Shown: positions 27,004 through 36,847, counted from the stretch's first letter. The stretch is 64,000 bases of DNA from Lysinibacillus fusiformis (GCF_002845985.1 NZ_PDFK01000002.1:1-64000), one strand, 5' to 3'. Translations and numbers: made by a program. Notes: generated by a model not told the origin, from the sequence alone.

Positions 27004-27080
27004 TTTGAATATCATACTTTTAAGACTAAAATGAGTAAAAAGTATTAAAAATATAGTAATTTTGGTCTTTTAGAATTAAT

Positions 27081-27989
27081 TTATTTAAAATAGTTCTTTA
27101 TACATTTGAATTTTCTTTCCAAAATAATCATGTATTTAATAAAAGAAAGGGAAGAACATCTTTTTTTATGCTGCACTTGCAAGCCCCATAAAATAGTCAA
27201 TGCCATAGGAATGCTCACTTTTCTATTATATTTTCTCACATTTGCAAGTTTATCCTCGATTACTCTTTGTGAAACATCTAGTGGGACTTCGTTTGTTAAT
27301 GCGAAGTATAAAGTTGCCATCAAACTATAAATATCTGTATAAATGCCTTGCTCTCCTTTAACGGAATACTGCTCAATAGGTGAGTATCCCGGTGTAGTAA
27401 ATATTGGATATTTTTCCACCGTTTTATAATAAATTGCTGAACCGAAATCTAATAAGCAAGGTTTCCCTTGCGTATCAATTATAATATTATTCGGCTTTAT
27501 ATCCCGATGAATAATGCCTTTACTATGTAAATACGAGATGGCATCAATTAAGGGAAGGAATACTTCTTCATATAGATGATGCCTTTCATGAATAGCATAT
27601 TTATGTATATATTGGTCCAGTAATATCCCTTCATAATAATCTGTAATCATATATATAGAACCGTTTTCAGTAAAATGATGTCTATACTTAACAATATTTT
27701 GATGGTTCAATTGTTGGATCATCAATGCTTCACTTAGAAATCTTTCCTTTAATTCCTGAAATTTTTCCTTTGTTGAGGGTACACGATTGATTACTGATTT
27801 GTTATCCAAATCTCGTAACGCTATTTCCATTGGGAAAAATTCCTTAATGATTAGTTGCTCTCCAGTATTTATATGTTCAGACATATACACAAAGGATAAT
27901 TTACTAGTGGCAAGAACTTGCGTTATTTTATATGTATTATGTAATAGACTGTTTATTGGTAAGCTCAATTCAAATATTGCTGCCTGCAT
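27081..27989 (-). CDS. Ser/Thr protein kinase of the injection cluster
   Basis: A 302-aa Hanks-type kinase domain without membrane segment or sensor domain. The catalytic loop HRDIKPNNIII is near residue 158, LLDFGSA near 181 and the APE-like TPGYSPIEQ near 200; the ATP-lysine is in LIIKEFFP near 47. It should phosphorylate Ser/Thr in the cytoplasm. Being next to two FHA proteins and a PP2C phosphatase suggests it triggers assembly or firing by phosphorylating a cluster protein, as PpkA does in Pseudomonas H1-T6SS. It has its own terminator, so it can be set independently of the structural operon. AAGGGAG precedes ATG 27989. Confidence 0.9.
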   Translation of the reverse strand: MQAAIFELSLPINSLLHNTYKITQVLATSKLSFVYMSEHINTGEQLIIKEFFPMEIALRDLDNKSVINRVPSTKEKFQELKERFLSEALMIQQLNHQNIVKYRHHFTENGSIYMITDYYEGILLDQYIHKYAIHERHHLYEEVFLPLIDAISYLHSKGIIHRDIKPNNIIIDTQGKPCLLDFGSAIYYKTVEKYPIFTTPGYSPIEQYSVKGEQGIYTDIYSLMATLYFALTNEVPLDVSQRVIEDKLANVRKYNRKVSIPMALTILWGLQVQHKKRCSSLSFIKYMIILERKFKCIKNYFK

Positions 27990-28085
27990 TTTAATCTCCC
28001 TTCAAAAATCAAATATACAAATTAATGTAATTATATCAATTACTATATTTTTATGTATAGTTTGTACTAGCCTAAAGTGCGTAAA

Positions 28086-28120
28086 CAAAAAACCGTTCAA
28101 TATGAAGTGAACGGTTTTTT
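28086..28120. terminator. Terminator after gcvPB
   Basis: AACCGTTCA, an 8-base loop and TGAACGGTT form a strong stem flanked by A- and T-runs on both sides, so it can act in either direction. It separates the glycine cleavage operon from the injection cluster. Confidence 0.85.
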
Positions 28121-28125
28121 GTGGA

Positions 28126-29589
28126 TTATGCTTTTTGATAGCGCAGCACTGGTGTACGAGCAGCGCGTGTTTCATCAAGACGAGATACGACAGTTGTATG
28201 TGGTGCTTCTTGCACGATAGATGGATTTTCTTCTGCTTCTTTCGCAATTTGAATCATCACATCACAGAATGCATCTAATGTTTCTTTTGATTCTGTTTCT
28301 GTTGGCTCGATCATTAATGCCTCTTCCACGTTTAATGGGAAGTAGGTTGTTGGTGGATGGTAGCCAAAGTCTAACAGACGTTTTGCAATATCTAATGTGC
28401 GAACGCCCAATTTCTTTTGACGACGACCTGATAAGACAAATTCATGTTTGCAGTGACGGTTATATGGTAAATCAAAGAACGGCTCTAAACGACGCATCAT
28501 ATAGTTTGCGTTTAATACAGCGTATTCTGTAACAGCTTTTAAGCCATCTGGACCCATTGTACGAATGTACGTATAAGCACGAACATTGATACCAAAGTTA
28601 CCAAAGTAAGGTTTTACACGTCCAATTGATTGTGGACGATCGTAGTCGAAGTGGTATGTGCCTTCTTCTGTTCTCACTAGTACTGGTTTTGGTAGGAATG
28701 GAATTAAATCTGCTTTTACGCCTACTGGACCAGAACCTGGACCACCGCCACCATGTGGGCCTGTAAATGTTTTATGCAAGTTTAAATGCACGCAGTCAAA
28801 GCCCATATCGCCAGGACGTGCTTTACTCATAACGGCATTTAAGTTCGCGCCATCATAGTAAACTTTCCCGCCTACAGAGTGAATAAGCTCCGCCATTTCA
28901 ATAATGTTTTCTTCAAATAGACCGAGTGTATTCGGGTTTGTTAGCATTAATGCAGCTGTATCAGCACCAACGACTTTACGAAGGTCTTCGATATCAACTA
29001 AGCCATTTTCATCGGATTTCACAGTGATTGTTTCAAAGCCTGCTACTGTTGCTGAGGCTGGATTTGTACCGTGAGCTGAGTCAGGAACAATAACTTTGTT
29101 ACGGTGACCTTCACCATTTGCCTCATGGAATGCGCGAATCATCATTAATGCTGTCCATTCACCATGGGCACCTGCTGCTGGTTGTAATGTTACTTCATCC
29201 ATTCCTGTAATTTCTACTAAAGAAGTTTGTAAATCATAGAGAAGCTCCATCGCACCTTGTACTGTCGATTCATCCTGTAATGGGTGAACATTCGCGAAGC
29301 CTGAAAGACGTGCAACTGCTTCATTAATTTTTGGATTATATTTCATCGTACAAGAGCCGAGTGGATAGAAGCCAGAGTCTACCCCATGGTTTCTACGAGA
29401 AAGTGCTGTGTAATGACGCATAATATCAAGCTCAGACACTTCAGGTAACTCTGCAGCTTCCGTACGAACTAAGCTTGCAGGCAGTAAATCTGCTAGGTCT
29501 ACTTCAGGTACATCAAGTGCTTCTAAGCTATAGCCAACGCGACCTTCTTTTGAAATTTCAAAAATGAGTGATTGATTTTCGTTATGCAT
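28126..29589 (-). CDS. gcvPB: Glycine dehydrogenase (decarboxylating) subunit 2
   Basis: A 487-aa PLP-binding half of the P-protein of the glycine cleavage system. With subunit 1 it decarboxylates glycine and passes the aminomethyl group to lipoyl-GcvH. The PLP lysine is in [20 protein letters not shown] 29589 overlaps the gcvPA stop by eight bases (ATGCATAA), and GGGGGC lies upstream; the start at 29622 is rejected. It is the last gene of the riboswitch-controlled gcvT-PA-PB operon. Confidence 0.97.
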   Translation of the reverse strand: MHNENQSLIFEISKEGRVGYSLEALDVPEVDLADLLPASLVRTEAAELPEVSELDIMRHYTALSRRNHGVDSGFYPLGSCTMKYNPKINEAVARLSGFANVHPLQDESTVQGAMELLYDLQTSLVEITGMDEVTLQPAAGAHGEWTALMMIRAFHEANGEGHRNKVIVPDSAHGTNPASATVAGFETITVKSDENGLVDIEDLRKVVGADTAALMLTNPNTLGLFEENIIEMAELIHSVGGKVYYDGANLNAVMSKARPGDMGFDCVHLNLHKTFTGPHGGGGPGSGPVGVKADLIPFLPKPVLVRTEEGTYHFDYDRPQSIGRVKPYFGNFGINVRAYTYIRTMGPDGLKAVTEYAVLNANYMMRRLEPFFDLPYNRHCKHEFVLSGRRQKKLGVRTLDIAKRLLDFGYHPPTTYFPLNVEEALMIEPTETESKETLDAFCDVMIQIAKEAEENPSIVQEAPHTTVVSRLDETRAARTPVLRYQKA

Positions 29590-30928
29590 TAAGAGCCCCC
29601 ATTTCTGCAACAAGTGCATCAATTTCTTCTTTTGTGCGTAATTCAGTTACTGCAATAAGCACATGATTTTTCAGAGAGTCATAATTTTGCCCTAGAGGAT
29701 ATCCACCGATTATACCCTTTTCGATTAAGCCTTTATTGATTTCCTTCACACATTTATTCGTTTTCACAACGATCTCGTTAAAGTGCGCACCTTGGAATGC
29801 TACTGTAAAGCCAGCTGCTTCAAAGGCATTTTTTGCATAACGTGTTTTGGCAATATTTTGCGTAGCCATTTCACGAATACCTTGTTTACCTAAAGCTGTC
29901 ATCGCTACAGATGCAGCAAGTGCTAAAAGTGCTTGGTTCGAACAAATATTAGATGTTGCTTTATCACGACGGATATGTTGTTCACGTGCTTGTAATGTTA
30001 ATACATAACCACGGCGCCCTTCACCATCCACTGTTTCACCAACAAGACGACCTGGCACTTTACGCATTAATTTCGTTGTCACTGCAAAGAAACCACAGTG
30101 TGGCCCACCAAATGCTTCAGAGATACCGAATACTTGCGCATCCCCTACACAAATATCAGCACCTAGCTTACCAGGAGGCGTTAAAATGCCTAATGAAAGT
30201 GGGTTAGAAGAAACAACAAATAAGCTTTTCGCTTCATGTGCAATATCACTAATAACTTGAATATCCTCCACTTGACCGAAGAAGTTTGGATATTGAGCAA
30301 TAACAGCTGCTGTGTTGTCATCGATTAACTCTTTTAATGCTTCGACATCTGTCACACCATCTTTTTGTGGGATTGTCACGATTTCAATGGATTGACCATA
30401 GGCATATGTAGCAACAACATCGCGATATTCTGGGTGCACTGCTTCAGACACTAATATTTTCTTACGACGCGTATGACCTGCTGCTAGCATACCTGCTTCT
30501 GCTAATGCTGTACCACCGTCATACATAGAAGAGTTTGCAAGATCCATGCCAGTTAGCTCGGCAATCATCGTTTGGAATTCAAAGATTGCTTGTAGCTCAC
30601 CTTGTGAAATCTCTGGTTGATAAGGTGTGTACGCTGTATAGAACTCTGAACGAGAAATGACATGGTCCACGATTACTGGTTTATAGTGATTGTAAACACC
30701 TGCACCTAAAAACGATACATTAGCATTTGTGTCCTTATTTTTTGCAGAGAGTGCTGTTAATTCTTTTAATAAAGCAGATTCTGATTTTGCTTCCTTAATA
30801 TCATAAAGGCCTTTAAAACGGACTTTCTCAGGAATATCCCCGAATAATTCATCAACTGAGGATACACCGATTACGTCTAACATTTCTTTTTGATCTTGCT
30901 CCGTCATTGGTAAATAACGATGTTTCAT
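29582..30928 (-). CDS. gcvPA: Glycine dehydrogenase (decarboxylating) subunit 1
   Basis: A 448-aa partner of GcvPB. It starts [17 protein letters not shown] and carries the characteristic stretch [20 protein letters not shown]. In Firmicutes the P-protein is split in two genes as here, rather than one roughly 950-aa chain. It lies between gcvT and gcvPB in one operon and overlaps gcvPB slightly, which should help make the two subunits in equal amounts. Confidence 0.97.
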   Translation of the reverse strand: MKHRYLPMTEQDQKEMLDVIGVSSVDELFGDIPEKVRFKGLYDIKEAKSESALLKELTALSAKNKDTNANVSFLGAGVYNHYKPVIVDHVISRSEFYTAYTPYQPEISQGELQAIFEFQTMIAELTGMDLANSSMYDGGTALAEAGMLAAGHTRRKKILVSEAVHPEYRDVVATYAYGQSIEIVTIPQKDGVTDVEALKELIDDNTAAVIAQYPNFFGQVEDIQVISDIAHEAKSLFVVSSNPLSLGILTPPGKLGADICVGDAQVFGISEAFGGPHCGFFAVTTKLMRKVPGRLVGETVDGEGRRGYVLTLQAREQHIRRDKATSNICSNQALLALAASVAMTALGKQGIREMATQNIAKTRYAKNAFEAAGFTVAFQGAHFNEIVVKTNKCVKEINKGLIEKGIIGGYPLGQNYDSLKNHVLIAVTELRTKEEIDALVAEMGALNA

Positions 30929-30953
30929 AAATGTAGGTCCCTCTTTTCAACTA

Positions 30954-32057
30954 TTATTTTGAACGCTTGTAAAACGGTGTTTCTACTGTTACTACCTTTA
31001 AGTGTTTCCCACGAATTTCGATTTCTAGCTCAGTTCCGATTGTTGTGAATTGACTGTCAATTAAAGCGTGACCAACATTACGTTTAGATGAAGGAAGCTG
31101 TGTACCCGTTGTCACTTCACCGATTTCCTTACCGTCCTTGAACACTTTGTAGCCATGACGTGGAATGCCTTTATCAATCATTTCAATGCCTACCAATTTG
31201 CGTGTAAGACCATTTTCCTTCTGCGCTACTAATGCTTCATGACCAATGAAGTCTTCTTTATTTAATTTCACAGCAAAGCCAATCCCAGCCTCAAGTGGAG
31301 AAATTGTTGCCGATAGCTCTTGACCGTATAATGGTAGCCCTGCTTCAAAACGTAGTGTATCGCGGCATCCTAAACCTGCCGGTACTACGCCTTTATCATG
31401 ACCAGCATCTAAAATTTTACCCCATAGTGCTTTAATATCTTCTGGAGCACCGTAAAGTTCAAAGCCATCTTCTCCTGTATAGCCACTACGAGAAACTAAT
31501 ACTTGATGACCCGCAACTTCAACGCCCTCTTGGAAGCGGAAAAATTTAATGGCACGAACATCAGTCGAAGTAAGGGATTGAAGAACTTCCTCTGCTAATG
31601 GTCCTTGAAGAGCAATTTGTGCATAAGCATCGGACTGGTTATCAATCGTCACATCATATTGATGTTGATTTTCCATCATCCAATCATAGTCTTTTTCAAT
31701 ATTGGCTGCATTGACACATAATAAATAGTGATTATCAGCTAATTTATACGTTAATAAATCGTCAACAACGCCTCCATCTTCATAACACATGGCTGTGTAT
31801 TGCGCTTGGCCATTAACAATTTTAGATACATCATTTGATAAAAGATTTTGTAAAAAACCTAATGCATCGGGACCTGTTACTAAAATTTCTCCCATATGTG
31901 ATACATCAAATAAGCCTGCACGATGACGCACTGCATCATGTTCTTCTTTAATGGAAGTAAATTGAACAGGTAGTTCCCAGCCACCGAAGTCTACTGTTTT
32001 TGCACCGTATTTCGCGTATTCTTCAAATAGAGGTGTACGTTTTAATTCATTCGTCAT
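30954..32057 (-). CDS. gcvT: Aminomethyltransferase (T-protein)
   Basis: A 367-aa glycine-cleavage T-protein. It moves the methylene group from aminomethyl-lipoyl-GcvH to tetrahydrofolate and releases ammonia. Visible signatures are the N-terminal [25 protein letters not shown], and the C-terminal VGHALID segment. AAGGGGGC precedes ATG 32057. It is the first gene of the operon and is preceded by a tandem glycine riboswitch. Confidence 0.97.
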   Translation of the reverse strand: MTNELKRTPLFEEYAKYGAKTVDFGGWELPVQFTSIKEEHDAVRHRAGLFDVSHMGEILVTGPDALGFLQNLLSNDVSKIVNGQAQYTAMCYEDGGVVDDLLTYKLADNHYLLCVNAANIEKDYDWMMENQHQYDVTIDNQSDAYAQIALQGPLAEEVLQSLTSTDVRAIKFFRFQEGVEVAGHQVLVSRSGYTGEDGFELYGAPEDIKALWGKILDAGHDKGVVPAGLGCRDTLRFEAGLPLYGQELSATISPLEAGIGFAVKLNKEDFIGHEALVAQKENGLTRKLVGIEMIDKGIPRHGYKVFKDGKEIGEVTTGTQLPSSKRNVGHALIDSQFTTIGTELEIEIRGKHLKVVTVETPFYKRSK

Positions 32058-32165
32058 TCTTTTTTGCCCCCTTATTGTTCGTTACATTTTTACTGGTAGT
32101 AGTTCGTCTGCTTTTGTATTAATACAGTCAGTGCGTATCGTTTCCAATCTTTAAAGCACCTGTGG

Positions 32166-32213
32166 ACATAAAAAAAGACAGACGAACCCCTTTTCGGGAT
32201 TCTCTGTCCTTGC
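32166..32213 (-). terminator. Riboswitch expression-platform terminator
   Basis: GGACAGAGAATCCC and GGGGTTCGTCTGTC form a stem followed by seven T on the minus strand, right after the second glycine aptamer and before gcvT. Glycine binding should prevent this stem from forming. Confidence 0.8.
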
Positions 32214-32410
32214 ACCTGAAAGTTACACCAGACTGGCTCGCAAGCTTTCACACTGCCAATCAGCCGGCTTTCCCCTTTGGTGGCTGTTATTGTTATACTA
32301 CAGCTCTCTCCAGAGTTGCGTCTTGTACGAGTCCTTTTACCTGAGAGATTCATAGCCATTTACTACTTGCTCCTTCGGTGGCGTCTACACGCGCTCTCCC
32401 CGCACAATCA
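32214..32410 (-). promoter_or_regulatory. Tandem glycine riboswitch of the gcv operon
   Basis: Two aptamers can be read on the minus strand. The first carries GGGGAGAG, CACCGAAGGAGCAAG, ATCTCTCAGGTAAAAGGAC and CTCTGGAGAG. The second carries GCCACCAAAGGGG, GCTTGCGAGCC and CTTTCAGGTGCAAGGACAGAG. These are standard glycine-riboswitch elements. They should turn the operon on at high glycine through the terminator at 32166-32213. The ORF that could be drawn here is not a gene. The stretch 32411-32555 holds the promoter region only. Confidence 0.93.
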
Positions 32411-32555
32411 TCCGCCCAAGATAGTTCTTGGTACTATTTAGTAGTCAATGAACATTTAGTTACTTATTTGTCTATATCCTAACATTAAATGCATTGAAAA
32501 GGCAATCATTTTTTAAAAGATAATAAAACACGAACATAATTTATCAATAACACAA

Positions 32556-33071
32556 TCATCGTTCGTTTTTTAATCTTTTCACTTGAAATACTAAATACTC
32601 TAGAATATGACGGATAGTTCTACCTTCTGTCAATACTTGGATATGTCCTACCTCACGGTAAAACTTCCTTCTGTAATGATACAGGCTTTCTAGCTCTTCC
32701 TTTGTAGAGCTCTGTACAATGGGTCTGTTTGGATCATGCTGTATTCGTTTATAAATATCTTCAAAAGACGCATCTAAAAAAAACACTAATCCACTACGTC
32801 TCATAATTTTTCGATTCTCAGCATTAATGGCAACGCCACCACCTGTAGAAATAATACAAGCCTCATCTCTGAAATTTTTCAAAAATTCTGTTTCTATTTC
32901 TCGAAAATGGGCCTCTCCGTATTTTTCAAAAATCTGTGGAATTGTCATTCCCTGCTGGCGCACAATCTCACGATCCATATCATAATATGGCATCTTTAAT
33001 AAATAACTTAAACGTCTTCCTAACGCACTTTTCCCACTGCCCATAAAGCCAACTAAATATATTTTTCGCAA
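32556..33071 (-). CDS. aroK: Shikimate kinase
   Basis: A 171-aa P-loop kinase that phosphorylates shikimate with ATP in the aromatic amino-acid pathway. The Walker A GFMGSGKSALG is at 8-18, the DMDREIV substrate aspartates are near 32, the EKYGEAHFRE segment near 50 and ISTGGGVA near 78. The start is TTG 33071 (MRKIYLVG) behind AAGGTGA. It follows comGG after a short gap and may share its transcript. Confidence 0.95.
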   Translation of the reverse strand: MRKIYLVGFMGSGKSALGRRLSYLLKMPYYDMDREIVRQQGMTIPQIFEKYGEAHFREIETEFLKNFRDEACIISTGGGVAINAENRKIMRRSGLVFFLDASFEDIYKRIQHDPNRPIVQSSTKEELESLYHYRRKFYREVGHIQVLTEGRTIRHILEYLVFQVKRLKNER

Positions 33072-33091
33072 TTCGGATCACCTTCTTATAA

Positions 33092-33292
33092 CTACGATTC
33101 TACACTGTCTGACAAAATTTGTCCTAATAAATTTATCGTAGTTTGAACATTTAATTTTTCTAGCCCATCATATGTTCGAAACTGCATTTCATAAGACATA
33201 CAATACGCAAGAACAAAAGTAGTTACAAAAAATAATAATGCAATTGCGATCAAAAAAATAGCCCCTCTGTCATTTTTCAATAATTGGCACAT
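33092..33292 (-). CDS. comGG: ComGG-like competence pseudopilus protein (short)
   Basis: A 66-aa protein with an N-terminal membrane helix (AIFLIAIALLFFVTTFVLAY) after a short positive start, in the last position of the comG operon. B. subtilis ComGG is about 124 aa, so this one is short and lacks much of the C-terminal part; it could be a natural variant or decayed. It overlaps comGF. The name rests on operon position. Confidence 0.65.
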   Translation of the reverse strand: MCQLLKNDRGAIFLIAIALLFFVTTFVLAYCMSYEMQFRTYDGLEKLNVQTTINLLGQILSDSVES

Positions 33293-33695
33293 AGAAGCTT
33301 CGCTCCTTTTGAATACCGCTAGTCATTTCAACAGCTACCGTCAGCATGTTTTCTGTATAATTAAATTGGCATTTATTAATTCCGATTAGCATGGGAACAT
33401 GTCCACCATTTATTTGCTCACGAATAATATTAGGATAGCAATCAATATGATGGATTGTATTTGCAGTTTGAAAGCTCACTCTTTTTCGATCTTCCCGAAT
33501 AGCAAACGCAGAGACATTCTGTAGAGAATGATTTACATCATAAACAAATAGCTCCCACTTTGTTTGTTCATCTGTTAGCATGGTTGATTTCATTTCAGCA
33601 AACCACAGCATAATAAGAACAACAAGTTGAGATACAAGCACAAAAACAACCAATTGAAATATGGCTTCTATTAATGTATAGCCTTTGTCATTCAC
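33270..33695 (-). CDS. comGF: ComGF competence protein
   Basis: A 141-aa protein with a prepilin-like N-terminus (DKGYTLIEAIFQLVVFVLV). GTG 33695 is chosen because AGGTG lies six bases before it and the overlap with the comGE stop is then eight bases. The longer frame back to 33776 lies wholly within comGE. It probably serves as a pseudopilin-like or assembly factor in the DNA-uptake pseudopilus. Confidence 0.85.
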   Translation of the reverse strand: MNDKGYTLIEAIFQLVVFVLVSQLVVLIMLWFAEMKSTMLTDEQTKWELFVYDVNHSLQNVSAFAIREDRKRVSFQTANTIHHIDCYPNIIREQINGGHVPMLIGINKCQFNYTENMLTVAVEMTSGIQKERSFYVPIIEK

Positions 33696-34005
33696 GGACT
33701 TCACCTGTATCTTGTATACATTTTTGGCGCAGTTCACGCATGTTTTGAAAACGGACACAAATTTGTTGTCCATCAAATTCCCAATGATACTCTACTTGTT
33801 CAATGGTCCTAGAGCCTTCTGTTTGCTGTACTGCCTGATATTGCTTTAAACCTTCATAGGCAGTTTCAGCTGCGATGAGTTCTAGTTTTTTATTTGTAAG
33901 ATTCGTCTTCATCGTATAGGTAAGCGGTATTAACGACATACACAATATTGTTAAAATCCCCATAGCTAAAATGGTTTCTACAAAAGAATAGCCTGACTCA
34001 TTCAA
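33688..34005 (-). CDS. comGE: ComGE-like minor pseudopilin
   Basis: A 105-aa protein beginning MNESGYSFVETILAMGILTI, a type-IV prepilin-like leader (processing before the hydrophobic stretch, Glu near +5). It lies between comGD and comGF and overlaps both, so translation is coupled. It is a minor subunit of the competence pseudopilus that brings DNA through the wall. Confidence 0.85.
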   Translation of the reverse strand: MNESGYSFVETILAMGILTILCMSLIPLTYTMKTNLTNKKLELIAAETAYEGLKQYQAVQQTEGSRTIEQVEYHWEFDGQQICVRFQNMRELRQKCIQDTGEVRE

Positions 34006-34465
34006 CTCTAGCTCTCCCTCGTCCTAATGTAATAACGACCTTTTTCTTTCCTTGAGGGGTTTTAAAGGCAATGGTTCCAGCTGACATAACATTTCCTTTA
34101 GTATTATAACTAAGTGTATGAATAGAACTTTCTGCGTTCAAAAACTCCACTCCTTTTGGAAAAGGACGTTCATATAAAATGGTATAAAAATCTTTTTGAA
34201 TAACATAACGATTACTGGGACTTATTATTTTCATTGCTATATATTGCCGTTCATTCATGCTATAGGTTTGAATATACTGAATATCTAGTTGCATTTGCGT
34301 AAAAAATCGTTCCAATTCCTTTGCTTCTGCTATTTTGAATGAAAATTTACTAACAATCGCTGTTAAACTCATAACAAGAAACAAAACAATCAGTATTTCA
34401 AGAATTGTAAAACCACCATTTTTATTATGTTCATCAGCTATTTGACCCTGTTTCCAAATCTGCAT
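33998..34465 (-). CDS. comGD: ComGD-like minor pseudopilin
   Basis: A 155-aa protein with the prepilin signature GGFTILEILIVLFLVMS after an unusually long leader of about 17 residues. The start at 34465 lies inside comGC (32-base overlap) and may be too early; no better start is visible before the GGFT cleavage site. It belongs to the pseudopilus operon. Confidence 0.88.
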   Translation of the reverse strand: MQIWKQGQIADEHNKNGGFTILEILIVLFLVMSLTAIVSKFSFKIAEAKELERFFTQMQLDIQYIQTYSMNERQYIAMKIISPSNRYVIQKDFYTILYERPFPKGVEFLNAESSIHTLSYNTKGNVMSAGTIAFKTPQGKKKVVITLGRGRARVE

Positions 34466-34772
34466 TGGCTAGTCGTACCTCTCCCTCATTCGTGATGACT
34501 ATTTCGGCTTTATTTGGGCAAGTCGTTTCATGTTCTTTTAAATAGCCTTTCATCACTAGATCATCTAATGTTGGATAGGTCATAAAATCTACTCGATAGG
34601 CCTCGACCTGCCCTTGTACCATAGATATATAAGCCTTACAGCCCTTCTCATCAATGGTAGCAAAATGCTTCGTAACATTTGGAATCGTAATTAAAATAAG
34701 GATTGAAATGATTAATAAAACAATTAGCATCTCGATTAAAGTGAACCCTGCTTGTTCGTTGATACGTTTCAT
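34434..34772 (-). CDS. comGC: ComGC major competence pseudopilin
   Basis: A 112-aa prepilin with leader MKRINEQAGFTLIEMLIVLL, cleaved by the ComC peptidase before FTLIE. Two cysteines (CKAYIS, TCPNKA) could form the intramolecular disulphide known for ComGC. AGGAGGG precedes ATG 34772. It polymerises into the competence pseudopilus. Confidence 0.95.
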   Translation of the reverse strand: MKRINEQAGFTLIEMLIVLLIISILILITIPNVTKHFATIDEKGCKAYISMVQGQVEAYRVDFMTYPTLDDLVMKGYLKEHETTCPNKAEIVITNEGEVRLANADLETGSNS

Positions 34773-34782
34773 CTTTTCCCTC

Positions 34783-35853
34783 CTAAACTAATTCAATCAT
34801 GTGATAGATGGGTAATAATAAACTGACATAGGCAGCTACTATACAGACTGCTATGAGGATAAAGAAGGTTGGTTGTACAAATGCTAATACTTTTTGCAGA
34901 AGTTGTTCCTGTTTTTCCAGTAATAATTCGCTATACAACACTAATTCTTTTCCTAAATAGCCGCTTTGCTCACCGTGCTCTACAAAAACAGGAAAATCCT
35001 TTTGAAAAACAGCTAGTCTCATTACGGCAAGTGTTAGTGACTCTCCAAAAATAACCCTTTCTTTTATGCGCTGCGAAAGAATTTGCAGAAAAGGTTGAAG
35101 TTGTTGCTCTTCTAAAAGTTGGAGGCTGGCTTGTAATGAAAATCCACTTTGCAGTAAGCTTCCTAAATAAGCAGCAAACTGTCTTGTTAATATCAGTCGC
35201 ATATAGCGTTGAATAAAAGGAATCTTGAATAGGATGGTGAGTTGATGTGCAGTAGGCTGTCGATTGAGATAGAGACGAACAATAAATAAACTGCCTGTTG
35301 CGATGAAAATGGTGAGGATGACTACATCAGGAACATGTAATAACGTAGTGGACAACGTAATACTTGTTTCTGTTTCTGCGGTTCGGCCGGCTACCAGTCT
35401 TTCGATGTTTGGTAAAAAGATGGTACGAAACACCAAAAATAATAACAGCAAAAATACGATCAGCGTGACAGGATAGATCAGCAGCTTTATGAGCTTTTTC
35501 TTGGTCATTTCACTTACCTTTATTTGCTTAGCTACACCTTGTAAAGCTTCTATCATATGACCATTATTTTCTGCTACCTTGATGGCCATTAAATAATGCT
35601 TGCTCAGCTGTAAAGTTTCAAGTATCCCTGCAACCCCTTCCCCTTGCTTCAGTTTTTCATCAATTTGCTGCTGCATATCTTCATGCGCCTTTATATGATG
35701 AGGCAATAGCATTGAAATGGCCTGAGGAAATAAATATCCTTCTTGCATTAACACACATAATCGATTAAAAAATTGTGCCTGCTCCCTTACTCGCCATTTT
35801 GTCGCCCTACTATAATAAAGCAAAACATTATGGATATATGTTTGTAGGTGCAT
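34783..35853 (-). CDS. comGB: ComGB pseudopilus membrane platform
   Basis: A 356-aa type II secretion F family membrane protein. Hydrophobic segments lie near 125-150, 175-195 and 325-350, with two cytoplasmic GspF repeats (KQGEGVAGILETL, FGESLTLAVMRL). It forms the inner-membrane platform for the ComGA ATPase. It overlaps comGA by 26 bases. Confidence 0.94.
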   Translation of the reverse strand: MHLQTYIHNVLLYYSRATKWRVREQAQFFNRLCVLMQEGYLFPQAISMLLPHHIKAHEDMQQQIDEKLKQGEGVAGILETLQLSKHYLMAIKVAENNGHMIEALQGVAKQIKVSEMTKKKLIKLLIYPVTLIVFLLLLFLVFRTIFLPNIERLVAGRTAETETSITLSTTLLHVPDVVILTIFIATGSLFIVRLYLNRQPTAHQLTILFKIPFIQRYMRLILTRQFAAYLGSLLQSGFSLQASLQLLEEQQLQPFLQILSQRIKERVIFGESLTLAVMRLAVFQKDFPVFVEHGEQSGYLGKELVLYSELLLEKQEQLLQKVLAFVQPTFFILIAVCIVAAYVSLLLPIYHMIELV

Positions 35854-36847
35854 AAAAGCTCTCCACTAATTCTTTTTGTCCCATTAATGTTAATTCATAA
35901 GGGAGTTCATAGTTGACCTTTTCTTTAATCGCAGAAATGGCTCTTGTTAAATGAACATCCTGTAAAATTTCATATACCGCACGGCGTTCATCTTGTACTG
36001 CTGAAGTCTGAACAAGTATTTGTGCCACAATACCGATAATCGTTTGATGAAGCTCCTCTATCGACACATCTAAGTCCATTAAACGATACAGGCAACGAAT
36101 GGTATCTTTTGCATGAATGGTTGAGACAACTAAGTGTCCTGTTAAGGCAGCTTGGATAGCAATTTTTGCTGTCTCTTTATCTCGAATTTCACCAATCATG
36201 ATAACATCAGGAGAGTGACGTAAAATGGCTTTTAGTCCCATAGCATATGTAACGCCCGCTCGCTCGTTCACTTGAATTTGAAGTAAATTTGCTTGGCTAT
36301 TTTCTACAGGATCTTCTAAAGAAATCACATGCCGATTTAATTCTGTGGAACAATAGTGGATTAAGGAATAGAGTGATGTAGATTTGCCAGAGCCTGTTGC
36401 GCCTGTAAAAAACAGAAGACCTTGACGATGTTGCACAAGCTCCATTAAATTGTGTGCTGCACTTTTGGAATAGCTTAATGACGTTAGTGGGAATGTATGA
36501 TTTTGGAGAAGTAAACGGATAATCAGGCTTTCTTTTAAAAAGACGGAAGGCAGTGTGGATACTCGAAAGGCGTATGGATTATGTTCCATTGCTTTTTGAA
36601 AGGAGCCGCTTTGAGGTTTTCGTCGTTCACTGATATCTAATGCCGCAAGAAATTTATAGTAGGAAATCATTCTTTCTGCAAGTTCATTTGGGAGCTCACC
36701 AGCTTGGAGTAGCTTATCATATTTTCGAAAATAAACCTGATATCTTTTATTACCTGGAACGAGTAATAAATCGGATGCACCAAAATGATAGGCCTTTAGT
36801 AAAAGTTGCTCACATTTTTGTTCGACAACTGTTTCAAAATTCTGCAT
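35828..36847 (-). CDS. comGA: ComGA pseudopilus assembly ATPase
   Basis: A 339-aa secretion ATPase of the PilB/GspE class. Walker A FTGATGSGKSTSLYS is near 143, the Asp box LEDPVE near 178 and Walker B SPDVIMIGEIRD near 208. It powers assembly of the competence pseudopilus. It is first in the comG operon, with GAGGTG before ATG 36847. Confidence 0.95.
   Translation of the reverse strand: MQNFETVVEQKCEQLLLKAYHFGASDLLLVPGNKRYQVYFRKYDKLLQAGELPNELAERMISYYKFLAALDISERRKPQSGSFQKAMEHNPYAFRVSTLPSVFLKESLIIRLLLQNHTFPLTSLSYSKSAAHNLMELVQHRQGLLFFTGATGSGKSTSLYSLIHYCSTELNRHVISLEDPVENSQANLLQIQVNERAGVTYAMGLKAILRHSPDVIMIGEIRDKETAKIAIQAALTGHLVVSTIHAKDTIRCLYRLMDLDVSIEELHQTIIGIVAQILVQTSAVQDERRAVYEILQDVHLTRAISAIKEKVNYELPYELTLMGQKELVESFYAPTNIYP

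Noticed and set aside
4169-27989. Reading the spike and tube genes as a prophage or tailocin
   Set aside because: No integrase, terminase, portal, capsid, tape measure, holin or endolysin gene is present, while kinase, FHA, phosphatase and Hsp70 genes are.
32090-32359. 89-aa minus-strand ORF before gcvT
   Set aside because: It lies across the glycine riboswitch and its terminator; the base pairing explains the sequence better than coding.
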